DNA of 64,000 bases, taken from Rossellomorea sp. y25. GTDB taxonomy: Bacteria > Bacillota > Bacilli > Bacillales > Bacillaceae_B. The notes under the pieces were generated by a model. The model was not told where the DNA came from and ran no database searches. It worked only from the letters and a program-made list of their open reading frames with translations. Of the stretch, positions 39,080 to 48,025 are shown piece by piece. The translations under genes were made by a program, and so were the position numbers. The first letter of the stretch is position 1. Each line of letters opens with the position of its first letter. The stretch spans positions 3,232,501 through 3,296,500 of the forward strand of contig NZ_CP145886.1 of assembly GCF_038049935.1 (NCBI RefSeq), written 5' to 3'.

Positions 39080-39345
39080 ATAAAAAAAGCAATGAGAATA
39101 ATATCTCATTGCTTTATGAACATACAGCAGAACAAACAAAATAGGTTCATCGGCATTGTGAGATAGCTCTCCAAGATTGAATCATCTTGACAATCCTACA
39201 TTTCTTAAACGTAGAACCAGCGGAATCAGCATGAGACTGAAACCACTTCGGCGAATCTCCCCTTTTCAGGCATCTCAACGGAGCTCATACTCCTCTTTGC
39301 CTGTACTCTTGAAGCTCGCACCTCTATCACCACTTTAAAAAGTGA
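39080..39345 (-). promoter_or_regulatory. Lysine riboswitch (L box) upstream of lysC
   Basis: The minus strand carries the conserved L-box series in order: AGAGGTGCGAGC, AAGAGTA, GGAGTATGAGCTCC, AAAAGGGGAGATTCGCCGAAGTG, CTCATGCTG and GCTGGTTCTACG. It ends in a strong terminator (AGCAATGAGA/TCTCATTGCT plus T-run, 39116-39083). In this class, lysine binding favours the terminator and shuts off lysC. Confidence 0.95.
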
Positions 39346-39366
39346 TAATGTTATAAATTTTTGTTA

Positions 39367-39395
39367 ATTATAGCACAGGGGAAATATTGATTCAA
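39367..39395 (-). promoter_or_regulatory. SigA promoter of lysC leader
   Basis: TTGAAT and TATAAT with a 17-bp spacer and extended -10 (TGCTATAAT) on the minus strand, just upstream of the L box. Confidence 0.85.
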
Positions 39396-39458
39396 TGTCT
39401 AATTGAAACAATATTTCATTTTATTATTCTTTCGTGAGCTGTATTGAATGAGCATGCG

Positions 39459-39589
39459 GTGGTTGATTTCCGCTGCAGGTGCTCGCTTTCCGCGGGGAGG
39501 AAGTCGAGCCTCCTCGGGCTTTGCCCTGCGGAGTCTCGACCTTTCCTCTATTTCCCGCAGGAGTAAAGTGCCTTCCGCTACAATCCACT
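39459..39589. repeat. Dispersed palindromic repeat, copy 2
   Basis: The same element as at 22906-23033, here between the lysC promoter and uvrC: GGTTGATTTCCGCTGCAGG, CTCGCTTTCCGCG, a central hairpin (GTCGAG 39503-39508 with CTCGAC 39535-39540), CCCGCAGGAGT and CCTTCCGCTACAATC. Stem bases differ from copy 1, but pairing is kept. The next 115 bp to uvrC hold nothing I recognise. Confidence 0.85.
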
Positions 39590-39705
39590 CTGTGCTTCTA
39601 ATGCAACAAAGACTTTATGGGATAAGTGGGAAGACATACTGAATTTGACAACTAATTGCACGTAAACTAAGACCATAATCAACAACACTTAGATTCTAAT
39701 ATCCT

Positions 39706-41475
39706 TTACTTCAACTTCTCATTCAAAACCTTCGCAACAGCTTCCGGAATCCCTATCTCAATAAACTCCTCCACCGTCGCTTCTTTCATTTTCTTCATGG
39801 AACCAAAATGTTTAAGAAGCTGCTTCTTACGCTTCGGTCCGATGCCGTCAATCTCATCCAGGGTGGACTGGAAGGCGCTTTTCCCTCTGAGCTGGCGGTG
39901 GAACGTGATGGCAAATCGGTGAACTTCATCCTGAATCCGTTGCAGCAAATAAAATTCCTGACTTCGCTTTTCAAGAGGAACAATTTCCAAAGGATTCCCA
40001 TACAGCAGTTCTGACGTCTGATGCTTATCGTCTTTCGCAAGGCCGCCAAGAGGAATATCCAAACCTAATTCATTCTCAATGACATCCCTCGCCGCTTCAA
40101 TCTGCCCTTTCCCGCCATCGATAATGATGAGATCCGGTAAAGGGAGACCATCCTTCAAGACTCTCGTATACCTTCTGCGAACAACCTCCCGCATGGAATC
40201 ATAATCATCGGGACCCTTGACGGTTTTGATTTTGTACTTTCGATACTCTTTCTTTGCGGGTTTCCCGTCAAGAAACACAATCATGGCAGACACGGGATCG
40301 GAACCTTGAATATTCGAGTTATCAAATGCTTCGATCCGGAAGGGAGTATATATGCCCATATGTTCACCAAGACGTTCAATTGCCTTAATCGTTCTTTCCT
40401 CATCTCTTTCGATTAGGGCGAACTTTTCTTCAAGGGCCTGCTTCGCATTTTTCTCAGCAAGCTTCACCAGCTCTCTCTTCTTCCCCCGCTTTGGCTGGGT
40501 GATTTTCACGTCTAACAGCTTAGCAGCCAGTTCCTCATCAATCACTTCAGGCAAAAATATTTCCTTTGGCTTAAAGTGAATGGATTTTGAATAAAACTGT
40601 CCTAAGAAAGTAAGAAATTCATCCTCGGGTTCATTGTATAGAGGGAACAGTGACACATCCCGTTCAATAAGCTTACCTTGTCGTACGAAGAATACTTGTA
40701 CACACATCCAGCCTTTATCGACCGAATAGCCAAATACATCGCGATCGGTGAAATCAGTCATGGTCATTTTCTGCTTTTCCATCGTCGCTTCAATGTGGAG
40801 TATTTGATCACGGAATTCCTTCGCTCTTTCAAATTCCAGATTTTCAGATGCTTCATTCATTTTCACCGTTAGTTGATTCTTAATGTCCTTGTAGCCTCCA
40901 TTTAAGAATCGGGATATTTCGTCAGTCATTTCACGGTACGTATCTTTGCTCACTTCTTTAATACAAGGAGCAAGACATTGGCCCATGTGATAGTACAAAC
41001 ACGCCCGATCGGGAAGGGTGGAACATTTCCGTAACGGATACAAACGATCCAGCAGCTTTTTCGTTTCATTAGCGGCTCCTACGTTTGGATACGGACCAAA
41101 GTACCGCCCTTTCCCCCTTTGAACTTTACGGGTAGTGATGAGCCTTGGGTGCCTTTCGTTCGTTAATTTAATAAAAGGATAGCTTTTATCATCCTTTAAC
41201 ATGACATTGTACTTAGGATCATATTTTTTGATTAGATTCATCTCGAGTACAAGGGCTTCCAGATCAGATGAGGTCATGATGTATTCAAAGTCCTCTATTT
41301 CTCCTACTAAGCGTTGAGTCTTTGCATCATGAGAACCCGTAAAATAGGACCGAACACGATTCTTCAATACTTTTGCTTTTCCCACGTAAATAATCGTGCC
41401 TTGCCTGTCCTTCATTAAATAACATCCGGGCTGATCTGGTAATAGAGCTAATTTATTGGTTATGGTTGGGTTCAT
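39706..41475 (-). CDS. uvrC: Excinuclease ABC subunit C
   Basis: Dual-incision nuclease of nucleotide excision repair. The 589-residue protein has the GIY-YIG domain ([24 protein letters not shown], residues 11-34), a UVR motif in the middle ([24 protein letters not shown]), an RNase H-like C-terminal nuclease ([22 protein letters not shown] and IIDGGKGQI), and a final helix-hairpin-helix ([21 protein letters not shown]). ATG 41475 has AAGGGAGAGAGACA upstream. Its ATG overlaps the stop of the upstream membrane protein gene as ATGA, which suggests coupled translation. Confidence 0.97.
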   Translation of the reverse strand: MNPTITNKLALLPDQPGCYLMKDRQGTIIYVGKAKVLKNRVRSYFTGSHDAKTQRLVGEIEDFEYIMTSSDLEALVLEMNLIKKYDPKYNVMLKDDKSYPFIKLTNERHPRLITTRKVQRGKGRYFGPYPNVGAANETKKLLDRLYPLRKCSTLPDRACLYYHMGQCLAPCIKEVSKDTYREMTDEISRFLNGGYKDIKNQLTVKMNEASENLEFERAKEFRDQILHIEATMEKQKMTMTDFTDRDVFGYSVDKGWMCVQVFFVRQGKLIERDVSLFPLYNEPEDEFLTFLGQFYSKSIHFKPKEIFLPEVIDEELAAKLLDVKITQPKRGKKRELVKLAEKNAKQALEEKFALIERDEERTIKAIERLGEHMGIYTPFRIEAFDNSNIQGSDPVSAMIVFLDGKPAKKEYRKYKIKTVKGPDDYDSMREVVRRRYTRVLKDGLPLPDLIIIDGGKGQIEAARDVIENELGLDIPLGGLAKDDKHQTSELLYGNPLEIVPLEKRSQEFYLLQRIQDEVHRFAITFHRQLRGKSAFQSTLDEIDGIGPKRKKQLLKHFGSMKKMKEATVEEFIEIGIPEAVAKVLNEKLK

Positions 41476-42950
41476 TGTCTCTCTCCCTTCTTGTCCACCC
41501 ATTTATAGACTGTGATGGTTGAATAAACAGGATCGAATAACTCCTGTGAATGAAATGATTGGACTTTTTCTATTTTTCGATCAAGGTTTTCAATACCCTG
41601 TTGTTTAAATCCATTAACCACTGCATCGGTCAGATAGATCTCTTTTTGTGTATGCTCAATGTCTTGAAGAAATTGAGCATACGTTAACACGCGCTTATGT
41701 GAGTACGGTACATCAAGATACGAGTATACCCTTGTTTCTTCCCATGTGTACACTATCAGGGGAATTTCATCATTTTTCTCCTCGAAGAATGACGCAGTTT
41801 TATATACTGCTGGTGGTGAAGAGTGGTAGCCTGACAACACACTCACACTTGTTCCTATATGCAAAATAAACCACAGGCTCAGGATGATCATCTTCAAGGT
41901 ACTAAGTTTTTTCATCCATCCAGTTAATAAGAAAAATCCGAGTAATAAGGCCAGAGGTAGAATATGTCTCGGCTTATCAATATTTTGAGCAAATAGGCCC
42001 CAGAAAAAATAGGAGCTGAATGCAATCAGGAGTAATGTAACGCCTGTACCAGGTTTCGTCCACCTTCCTCCATTTTTACCCGTAACTAGAAAGAGGAGCA
42101 ACGTGATGACCACGATGGAAAGTGATTGAGTAAATAATCCGTTCCAACCTATATTGATAAATATATATTTCCCTAATCTATCAAAAAATCCTGTATCGGG
42201 CTCTACCGTTCCTCCCCATTCAGTAAAGTGTCCGTCTGTAAACCCAAAGGCAATCTGCAACAGGGTATGGAGACTTCCTGCATTGGCTGCCAAAGCCGAT
42301 AGCCATACCCCTTGAGAGAGTAGGAGGAGAATCAGATGAAAAGCGATGGCTTTCACTTTTTCTGCACTATTTCCGCTCTCCTTCAAAAACACAAACCAAT
42401 AGTATAGGATCCCCACACCAAAACCGATATAGGATAACCGGATTCCCATCAAGATGGCGAATAAGAGAATGGGAAGAACAGCCGCATCCTTCGTCTTCAG
42501 TATGACAGCCCTGTGCAGGCTCCATAAGTACCACCATAACACTGCGATAGCGGCACCTTCGCTCATTGCTTGAACGGTCATCGTGCTCGGATATGAAAGG
42601 GAAAATAGGAAAAGCGTCGCAATGATGGCCTTTTTTCTCCCAAGGTAATGGCCGAATAGCCAATAAACAGGAAAAATCGAGCTAACCATCAATATCGTAT
42701 TAAAAAGCTGAAGCGATAGAACCGGGTCATCGATAAAGATGTGAACCATCATTCCCCCGAAAATAAAAAAAGGATACCCTGGAAAATGAGGCTGCATCTT
42801 CAATAAATCAAATTCGATGACTCCGAGAGCATAATCGACTTCGTCCCAGCTTGAAGCATAGGGCGGAAGCAATATAAGTCTGTATATAAAGTACAGGCTG
42901 AAAACAACCAGTATACTAATCAACCATTTGTTCAAATGTTTATCGGTCAT
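41472..42950 (-). CDS. GT-C fold membrane glycosyltransferase-like protein
   Basis: A 492-residue protein with about eleven membrane helices. Acidic residues in the first extracellular loop, [11 protein letters not shown] (D36, E37), and the soluble C-terminal 110 residues fit the GT39/GT-C fold, whose members transfer sugars from polyprenyl phosphate donors to proteins or lipids. The acceptor is unknown. ATG 42950 is supported by AGGAGAAAATCA. It directly precedes and overlaps uvrC, with no terminator between them. A GT2 gene and other glycan genes lie 2-6 kb away. Confidence 0.8.
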   Translation of the reverse strand: MTDKHLNKWLISILVVFSLYFIYRLILLPPYASSWDEVDYALGVIEFDLLKMQPHFPGYPFFIFGGMMVHIFIDDPVLSLQLFNTILMVSSIFPVYWLFGHYLGRKKAIIATLFLFSLSYPSTMTVQAMSEGAAIAVLWWYLWSLHRAVILKTKDAAVLPILLFAILMGIRLSYIGFGVGILYYWFVFLKESGNSAEKVKAIAFHLILLLLSQGVWLSALAANAGSLHTLLQIAFGFTDGHFTEWGGTVEPDTGFFDRLGKYIFINIGWNGLFTQSLSIVVITLLLFLVTGKNGGRWTKPGTGVTLLLIAFSSYFFWGLFAQNIDKPRHILPLALLLGFFLLTGWMKKLSTLKMIILSLWFILHIGTSVSVLSGYHSSPPAVYKTASFFEEKNDEIPLIVYTWEETRVYSYLDVPYSHKRVLTYAQFLQDIEHTQKEIYLTDAVVNGFKQQGIENLDRKIEKVQSFHSQELFDPVYSTITVYKWVDKKGERQ

Positions 42951-42973
42951 TGATTTTCTCCTGTTTCTCTCCA

Positions 42974-43053
42974 AATAAAAACCAACTCAGTTTGAAAACC
43001 TTCTTAGCCTATTGTAAGGCTTTCTAAGAATGGTTTCCAATCATGAGTTGGTT
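42974..43053 (-). terminator. Terminator of the FTR1 iron permease operon
   Basis: AACCAACTC/GAGTTGGTT outer stem enclosing TTCTTAG/CTAAGAA and AGCCT/AGGCT stems, then TTTTTATTT on the minus strand. Confidence 0.8.
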
Positions 43054-43062
43054 CAGGGGGAT

Positions 43063-44046
43063 TTAAGCATTTATTGAATTCACATTATCCGATTTTTTGA
43101 TTGTCTTTTTCTGTTGTTCGATCCCTGCAGGCACGGACTTCCGTTTAAATGGGTTAATGAGTTTATCCGTTCGGATCAGGTAAATCCATAAGAATACGAA
43201 TCCGAAGTAGAACCAATAGGCAAGCACCTGTTCGATCGTCGGGTTGTGGCTATAGCCGAACATTGCCGCCATGAACAGACCGACTTGACCACTGATCAGA
43301 ACCTCATTACCTGTGTCTCTCTCATAGTGAAGCTCATCTTGAAAGTGTTCAGGCATAATCTCCACAAGATTATATACTTCCGCTGGTTTTCCTTCTGCTG
43401 TTGTATATACTGACCCCATTATCCCAAGATCCTGCAGAATTCCTACTCCTTGAACAAGTAAGCCGGCTGCGATGAACATAATCAGCAAACCTGTCACATT
43501 AAAGAACGTTTTCAATTTGAATTTCATTGCACCTGAGAAGAACGCATAACCGAGAACCATGGCAAGTAATAATCCACTAAGCGCTCCGTAACTTGTGAAT
43601 ACTTTCGTTACGTCTCCTCCACTGATGGCAGCGAAGAAAAACACGGTTTCGACACCTTCACGAAGAACAATGAGATAAGAGTGAATAATCATGGCGGATA
43701 CACTTCCTGCCGTCAGGGCCGCATTGATTTTCTTCTCCATTTCCGTGTTAATTCCTTTAGACTGTTTCCTCATCCAGCCAACCATATGAGTCAGCAGAAG
43801 TACAGAGGCAAACATGATTCCGACCTTTAAATATACTTCCGCTCCAAAGCTTGCAAAACCTGTCAAGACGACTTGGAACAGTAAAGCGACTAAAAAGCTG
43901 GATACAAGAGCAAGCAATACTCCCACGTATACCCATTTCTTATATTTGTCTGCTTTCAATCTTGTAAGATAAGAAAGAATCAGCCCTACAATAAGAATCG
44001 CTTCTAAAGACTCTCTCAGTGTGATCAAAAATGCTTGGAAATCCAA
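43063..44046 (-). CDS. FTR1-family iron permease
   Basis: A seven-helix membrane transporter of the OFeT/FTR1 (EfeU) family. Both iron-binding REXXE motifs are present: RESLE at residues 11-15 in helix 1 and REGVE at 129-133 in helix 4. At 327 residues it has only the permease core, whereas EfeU of B. subtilis carries an extra N-terminal extracellular domain; here that part seems to be the separate gene just upstream. TTG start with GGGGG seven bases upstream. Second gene of a Fur-controlled pair. Substrate Fe2+/Fe3+ is inferred from the family. Confidence 0.92.
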   Translation of the reverse strand: MDFQAFLITLRESLEAILIVGLILSYLTRLKADKYKKWVYVGVLLALVSSFLVALLFQVVLTGFASFGAEVYLKVGIMFASVLLLTHMVGWMRKQSKGINTEMEKKINAALTAGSVSAMIIHSYLIVLREGVETVFFFAAISGGDVTKVFTSYGALSGLLLAMVLGYAFFSGAMKFKLKTFFNVTGLLIMFIAAGLLVQGVGILQDLGIMGSVYTTAEGKPAEVYNLVEIMPEHFQDELHYERDTGNEVLISGQVGLFMAAMFGYSHNPTIEQVLAYWFYFGFVFLWIYLIRTDKLINPFKRKSVPAGIEQQKKTIKKSDNVNSINA

Positions 44047-44073
44047 TTTATTTCCCCCTTTGTTACCTCGGTG

Positions 44074-44823
44074 CTACTGTTTATTTTTACGCTTATTGAT
44101 CGTAATCAGAACAATGAGAATCAAAATCAGAGCAATTGAGAAGTAAAGCCAGAAGCTGGAACTTCCTCCTTCACCAATCCCATCTAAAAACCCAAGATTC
44201 TCCTCGTTTAAATGACTTTCATCCGCTTTTTCAGAAGGAATCGGAAATAACGGTCTCAAGCTATCGATGATTGATTCCACTTCTTTATCGAAAGCCTCGG
44301 GATCATTATCCTTGCTTCCGATTCCAAACAATCCCGGATTGCCCAAAGAATTTAACGCAGAATCAAATGAAGCATAGATTTTATCTGCATCTTCCTGGCC
44401 CTTTTCTTCCACCATAAAAGGTTCTAAAACATTAAAGGTACCTCTTGCCTTTGCAAGGAGAAGCTTTGCCTGGCCATAGTCATCAAACTGCTCTTGGGCA
44501 AAATGCAGTCTTCTTTCGATATTCAGCATCAATGCCGCTCTCCAACTTTCTAATAAAAGATCCTTGTCTTTTTCCTCGAACGCTTTGTTTATGTCGGGCT
44601 GCACCTTTGAAAAATACAGCTCAAAATCCTTTTCATACGAATCATATATTTTCTTCGCGGTATCCCAGTCATCATTTGCTAAGCTGTTTTCCAGCTCTTT
44701 ATACGCTTCAGCGATTTTCTCTTCTCCTGGATCCCCATAAGAATAAGCAGATGCCTGCGACGGGATAAATATGTAATTGAGAATAAATATCAGTGAAAGA
44801 CTAAAAAAAAGGCTTTTTTTCAT
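44074..44823 (-). CDS. Exported, membrane-anchored helical protein partner of FTR1
   Basis: A 249-residue protein with a signal peptide (residues 1-26, ending SQASA). A helical extracellular domain follows (about 30-205), containing NDDWDTAKKIYDSYEKDFELYFSKVQPDINKAF and AKLLLAKARGTFNVLEPFMVEEK, and a C-terminal membrane helix ends in a basic tail (KRKNKQ). The helical pattern resembles the N-terminal domain that is fused to FTR1 in other Bacillus EfeU proteins, so it probably presents or oxidises iron for the permease. No ferroxidase or haem motif is seen. ATG 44823 with AGGAGGATTTCCGT. A perfect Fur box overlaps its promoter. Confidence 0.82.
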   Translation of the reverse strand: MKKSLFFSLSLIFILNYIFIPSQASAYSYGDPGEEKIAEAYKELENSLANDDWDTAKKIYDSYEKDFELYFSKVQPDINKAFEEKDKDLLLESWRAALMLNIERRLHFAQEQFDDYGQAKLLLAKARGTFNVLEPFMVEEKGQEDADKIYASFDSALNSLGNPGLFGIGSKDNDPEAFDKEVESIIDSLRPLFPIPSEKADESHLNEENLGFLDGIGEGGSSSFWLYFSIALILILIVLITINKRKNKQ

Positions 44824-44846
44824 ACGGAAATCCTCCTGTATTTTCA

Positions 44847-44875
44847 ATGATAATGATTATCATTATACTTGTCAA
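44847..44875 (-). promoter_or_regulatory. Fur box and SigA promoter of the FTR1 operon
   Basis: TTGACA and TATCAT with a 17-bp spacer on the minus strand. TGATAATGATTATCA at 44848-44862 is a perfect 7-1-7 Fur operator covering the spacer and -10, so the operon should be repressed by iron. Confidence 0.92.
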
Positions 44876-44882
44876 TACGATT

Positions 44883-45641
44883 TTAAAGGCCTTCAATGGA
44901 TGTTGCAGAAATTTTGTGAACATTATAATCTATATCCACTTTTTCAACAGGCCGTTTCATTTCTTTTACGATAGCCGGAAGCACATTAAACATATAGGCT
45001 TTGAACTTGATGAAGGACTGTCCCTTCGTCCTAACTCTATATTCAATCGGCACCTCCGTCATTCTGAAACCTTTACGCATGATATTTAGAGTCACCACTT
45101 GAGCATAATTATAGTCATGAATGATTTCTGCATGTTCCATTACTTGTTTAGAGAACGCCCTCATCCCTGACTGACCATCATAGATCCAGGTTCTCAGCAA
45201 CACACATTGTAGTAAGGTAAAACAATAATTGCCGAGGCGTCGATGGATTCTCATCCCGTCGATGGTCCCCTTAAAGCGGGATCCCATTGTATAATCTGAC
45301 TGATTTGTAAAGATCGGCTCTAACAGCTCAGGTATTTGAGATGCAGGGTATTCTCCATCCGCATCAATCATGACACCGATATCCGCCCCTTTTAGCAGTG
45401 ATTCCTTTAACCCTCTTCTTACTGCCGCACCTAAGCCTGAATTACGTTCCATATGTACGATATAGTCTGCTCCTGCTTCTTCTGCAACCTTAACGGTGTC
45501 ATCGGTCGACCCATCATTCACGACAAGTACTTCCACCTGAACATCAGGATGAAACTCCCTGGGAATGTCACGGATGACATCCCCGATGGTTTCTTCTTCG
45601 TTATAAGCAGGCAAAAAAACAACAACCTTCTGTTTATTCAC
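44883..45641 (-). CDS. Family 2 glycosyltransferase, DPM1-like
   Basis: A 252-residue soluble GT-A fold enzyme. VVVFLPAYNEEETIGDVI opens the nucleotide-sugar site, VVNDGSTDDT and MIDADGEYPASQI (DxD) follow, and MGSRFKG and GQSGMRAFSK are typical of dolichyl/polyprenyl-phosphate sugar transferases. There are no membrane helices, as in the short DPM1 type. It probably makes a polyprenyl-phosphate-linked sugar. GTG start with AAAGGAAG upstream. It overlaps the phosphodiesterase-like gene by 8 bp and is the last gene of a four-gene cluster. Confidence 0.88.
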   Translation of the reverse strand: MNKQKVVVFLPAYNEEETIGDVIRDIPREFHPDVQVEVLVVNDGSTDDTVKVAEEAGADYIVHMERNSGLGAAVRRGLKESLLKGADIGVMIDADGEYPASQIPELLEPIFTNQSDYTMGSRFKGTIDGMRIHRRLGNYCFTLLQCVLLRTWIYDGQSGMRAFSKQVMEHAEIIHDYNYAQVVTLNIMRKGFRMTEVPIEYRVRTKGQSFIKFKAYMFNVLPAIVKEMKRPVEKVDIDYNVHKISATSIEGL

Positions 45642-47097
45642 GATGTTCTTCCTTTCTTCTAAATGCTTCTTCTAAAACAGGTCCACGTGCATGGCTGGGG
45701 AATGGTGCTCCCAGAATATGAGCGATGGTGCTGGCCATGGAAACAAGGCTATGCTTTGATTCCACCTTGCGTCCCTTATGGATATTAGGTCCATGCATGA
45801 TAAATGGCACGAATCGTTCTCCTTCATCAAGATGTCCGTGTCCTCCGATTCCATCAGCCTGTCCATGATCGGCACAGATAAATAATGTTGTGTTATCCAT
45901 CTTGCCTTCCTCTTTCATCCATTGGACAAAGTCTTCAATCAATCGGTCTGCTTCATTTATTTTTTGTAAATACTCGTCGTATAAAACCCCGCGACTGTGA
46001 CCGGTTTGATCGGTCCCGATCATTTGTACGATGAATAAATCCGGATCTTGCTCTTTCATGATATGTTTCGCTTTTTTCATGATTGTTGGATCGGCTTTAT
46101 CGTTATGCATGACGGCTGTGAACGTATCAACGTCAGACCCCATGGAATCGACCAGATGGGCAACCCCTAATAGCCTTCCCTTCTTCCCTACTTTACGTAA
46201 AGAGTCAAAAATGCTTTCGACTTTAATCCCCAGCTTCCAAACCATATTCGAGGTGATCCCGTGTTCGTATGGATACGTCCCGGTGAACATGGATGAAAAG
46301 CAGACAACCGTGCGGGCAGGATAGACCGTCTCCATGTTGGAGAATTCTGTTCCTTCTGCCTTGAGGGAATCCAAAAACGGGGTTTCCGCTTCTTGAAAAC
46401 GTTCCTTCCTCATTCCGTCCACTACGATGACCACGACACGATCTGCCCGATCTTCTTTCCAATCTTCTGCATCTTTAGCATATTCTTCATACATCTTGGG
46501 CTTCCAGTCGAATAAATAACGGTGAAGAATGAATGTGAAAACCAGAAGACCTCCAAAGAAGCTTAAGAACTGAACGATTGGCAGCTGCTGGCTTGTATCG
46601 AGGAGTGAGTACGTGTACTGCCAGTAAGCCAGTAATAATAGAAATTTAGGAAGCTGCTCCTGAGCATTACCACTTGTAGAGTCACTGTTCTTCAATACGA
46701 GCTTCCAGAACCTTGTGAAGTTGAGCCACGATGTTCCGATGCGGAGGTGGTAATATAATGTTCCCCAGAATAAAATCGTGAAGAAAAAGTAAAGACCGAT
46801 TCCTAACAGGGATAACGCGAGATTCCATTCCCATCCAATGATTAAATAAGCCACAATCGGTATCCACAGATAGTTTCTTAAAAACAAGGGGAAGTCATAA
46901 ACAAAAAATAATATAAAAAGTGGCAGGGTGATCGCTAAACTAATCGTGAAGTTCAGCCAAAATGATAGCGATGCAAAATCACCAAGATGAAAGAGAAGCA
47001 TCGTACCTACCGTAAAAATGGGTGTGAAGGGCTTTCCTTCATTTAATAAATTCCAGCAGCGTGCTGCTACCTTTTCAAACTTAGAGGCGCTTTTCAC
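45634..47097 (-). CDS. Membrane-anchored type I phosphodiesterase/alkaline phosphatase-superfamily protein
   Basis: A 487-residue protein. The first about 190 residues hold five or six membrane helices. The rest is an alkaline-phosphatase fold domain with DRVVVIVVDGMRKE (metal Asp), PARTVVCFSSMFTGTYP with the likely threonine nucleophile, MIGTDQTGHSRG, and ICADHGQADGIGGHGHLDEGER with further metal ligands. Family members cut phosphodiesters or transfer phospho-groups; the substrate here is unknown. It may remodel a lipid-linked glycan. GTG start with GGAGGGG upstream. It overlaps the GT2 gene and follows the flippase gene directly. Confidence 0.85.
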   Translation of the reverse strand: MKSASKFEKVAARCWNLLNEGKPFTPIFTVGTMLLFHLGDFASLSFWLNFTISLAITLPLFILFFVYDFPLFLRNYLWIPIVAYLIIGWEWNLALSLLGIGLYFFFTILFWGTLYYHLRIGTSWLNFTRFWKLVLKNSDSTSGNAQEQLPKFLLLLAYWQYTYSLLDTSQQLPIVQFLSFFGGLLVFTFILHRYLFDWKPKMYEEYAKDAEDWKEDRADRVVVIVVDGMRKERFQEAETPFLDSLKAEGTEFSNMETVYPARTVVCFSSMFTGTYPYEHGITSNMVWKLGIKVESIFDSLRKVGKKGRLLGVAHLVDSMGSDVDTFTAVMHNDKADPTIMKKAKHIMKEQDPDLFIVQMIGTDQTGHSRGVLYDEYLQKINEADRLIEDFVQWMKEEGKMDNTTLFICADHGQADGIGGHGHLDEGERFVPFIMHGPNIHKGRKVESKHSLVSMASTIAHILGAPFPSHARGPVLEEAFRRKEEHRE

Positions 47098-47098
47098 T

Positions 47099-48025
47099 TC
47101 ATGCCCCTCCTTTTCTTTTTCTTAAATTTTTTATAAGAGTTGGTGAAATAGGATGTTTCAATAGTGCATATAGTCCAACAGAATATGAGAAAGCGAATTT
47201 TATTCCATGTGTCAAAACCGCGATTGCCATTCCTGTTTCCATCGGTATTGAGAATTGGCTGAGACCAAAAGCCATGATCGTTTCATAGTTCGCAAGCCCA
47301 CCGGGAGTAATTTGAAAAACCTGCCCGAGTATGGTCAGACTATTCACCCATATCCCTTGAAAAGTGGAGATTCCTGTATTCGTTGCGATGCAAACAGACA
47401 GCAGAAGGGCCGCTTCCAATATCCAACTAATAAAAACAAGGAAAAATGCATAGAAAAATCCCCTCCCCTTTATGAGGGAGAGCATGACATTCCATTGATG
47501 ATGGAGGAATTGACGTTTGTAATAAGAGACCACCCCTATCGCCAGGGTGATTCCTCCGACAGCTAAAATGACATCTGGTGATAATGGATTTTCTAATGCT
47601 ACAAACGATATCCCCAATGACACCAGTAGACAAAGTGAGAGAATATCCATCAACCTTACTATAATAACAGATTGTGCCGAAGCTGATTTAGACAATCCTT
47701 CTCTTTCATATAAAATATACGAACGAATCACATCGCCGCCTTTGACTGGCAGTAGATGATTAAGTGCCAAGCTGTACCAAAGCCCATACATGGCACTGGA
47801 AAGCTTGATGCTATCACCTAATAGTTTTTTCGTGGCTATGCCTTTTAAATAAAAAGATGAACCATAAATGAACATCCCCGACATCGCCAAGACGGGATGA
47901 AGAATCAGTTGAGATAAAAGTCGTTTAAACTGCAGATGGTCCCAACCTGTTGCAATGAACCATATAAAGTAGCAAAGGATCCCGATTCCGATTATGTACG
48001 TAAAAGATTTATAAATGCTTCTCAT
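47099..48025 (-). CDS. UPF0104/YbhN-type flippase-like membrane protein
   Basis: A 308-residue protein with about eight membrane helices in the lysylphosphatidylglycerol synthase transmembrane (AglD/YbhN) superfamily. Conserved features are WYSLALNHLLPVKGGDVIRSYILYEREGLSKSASAQSVIIVRLMDI near residue 85 and ITPGGLANYETIMAFGL near residue 240. Such proteins are proposed to move lipid-linked molecules across the membrane. Substrate unknown. ATG start with a weak ribosome binding site inside the upstream gene, which it overlaps by 17 bp. Part of the glycan cluster. Confidence 0.85.
   Translation of the reverse strand: MRSIYKSFTYIIGIGILCYFIWFIATGWDHLQFKRLLSQLILHPVLAMSGMFIYGSSFYLKGIATKKLLGDSIKLSSAMYGLWYSLALNHLLPVKGGDVIRSYILYEREGLSKSASAQSVIIVRLMDILSLCLLVSLGISFVALENPLSPDVILAVGGITLAIGVVSYYKRQFLHHQWNVMLSLIKGRGFFYAFFLVFISWILEAALLLSVCIATNTGISTFQGIWVNSLTILGQVFQITPGGLANYETIMAFGLSQFSIPMETGMAIAVLTHGIKFAFSYSVGLYALLKHPISPTLIKNLRKRKGGA

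Noticed and set aside
44471..44768. Plus-strand open frame opposite the FTR1 partner gene
   Set aside because: Cys/His/Pro-rich composition typical of antisense reading; the minus-strand gene has a signal peptide, a ribosome binding site and a Fur promoter.
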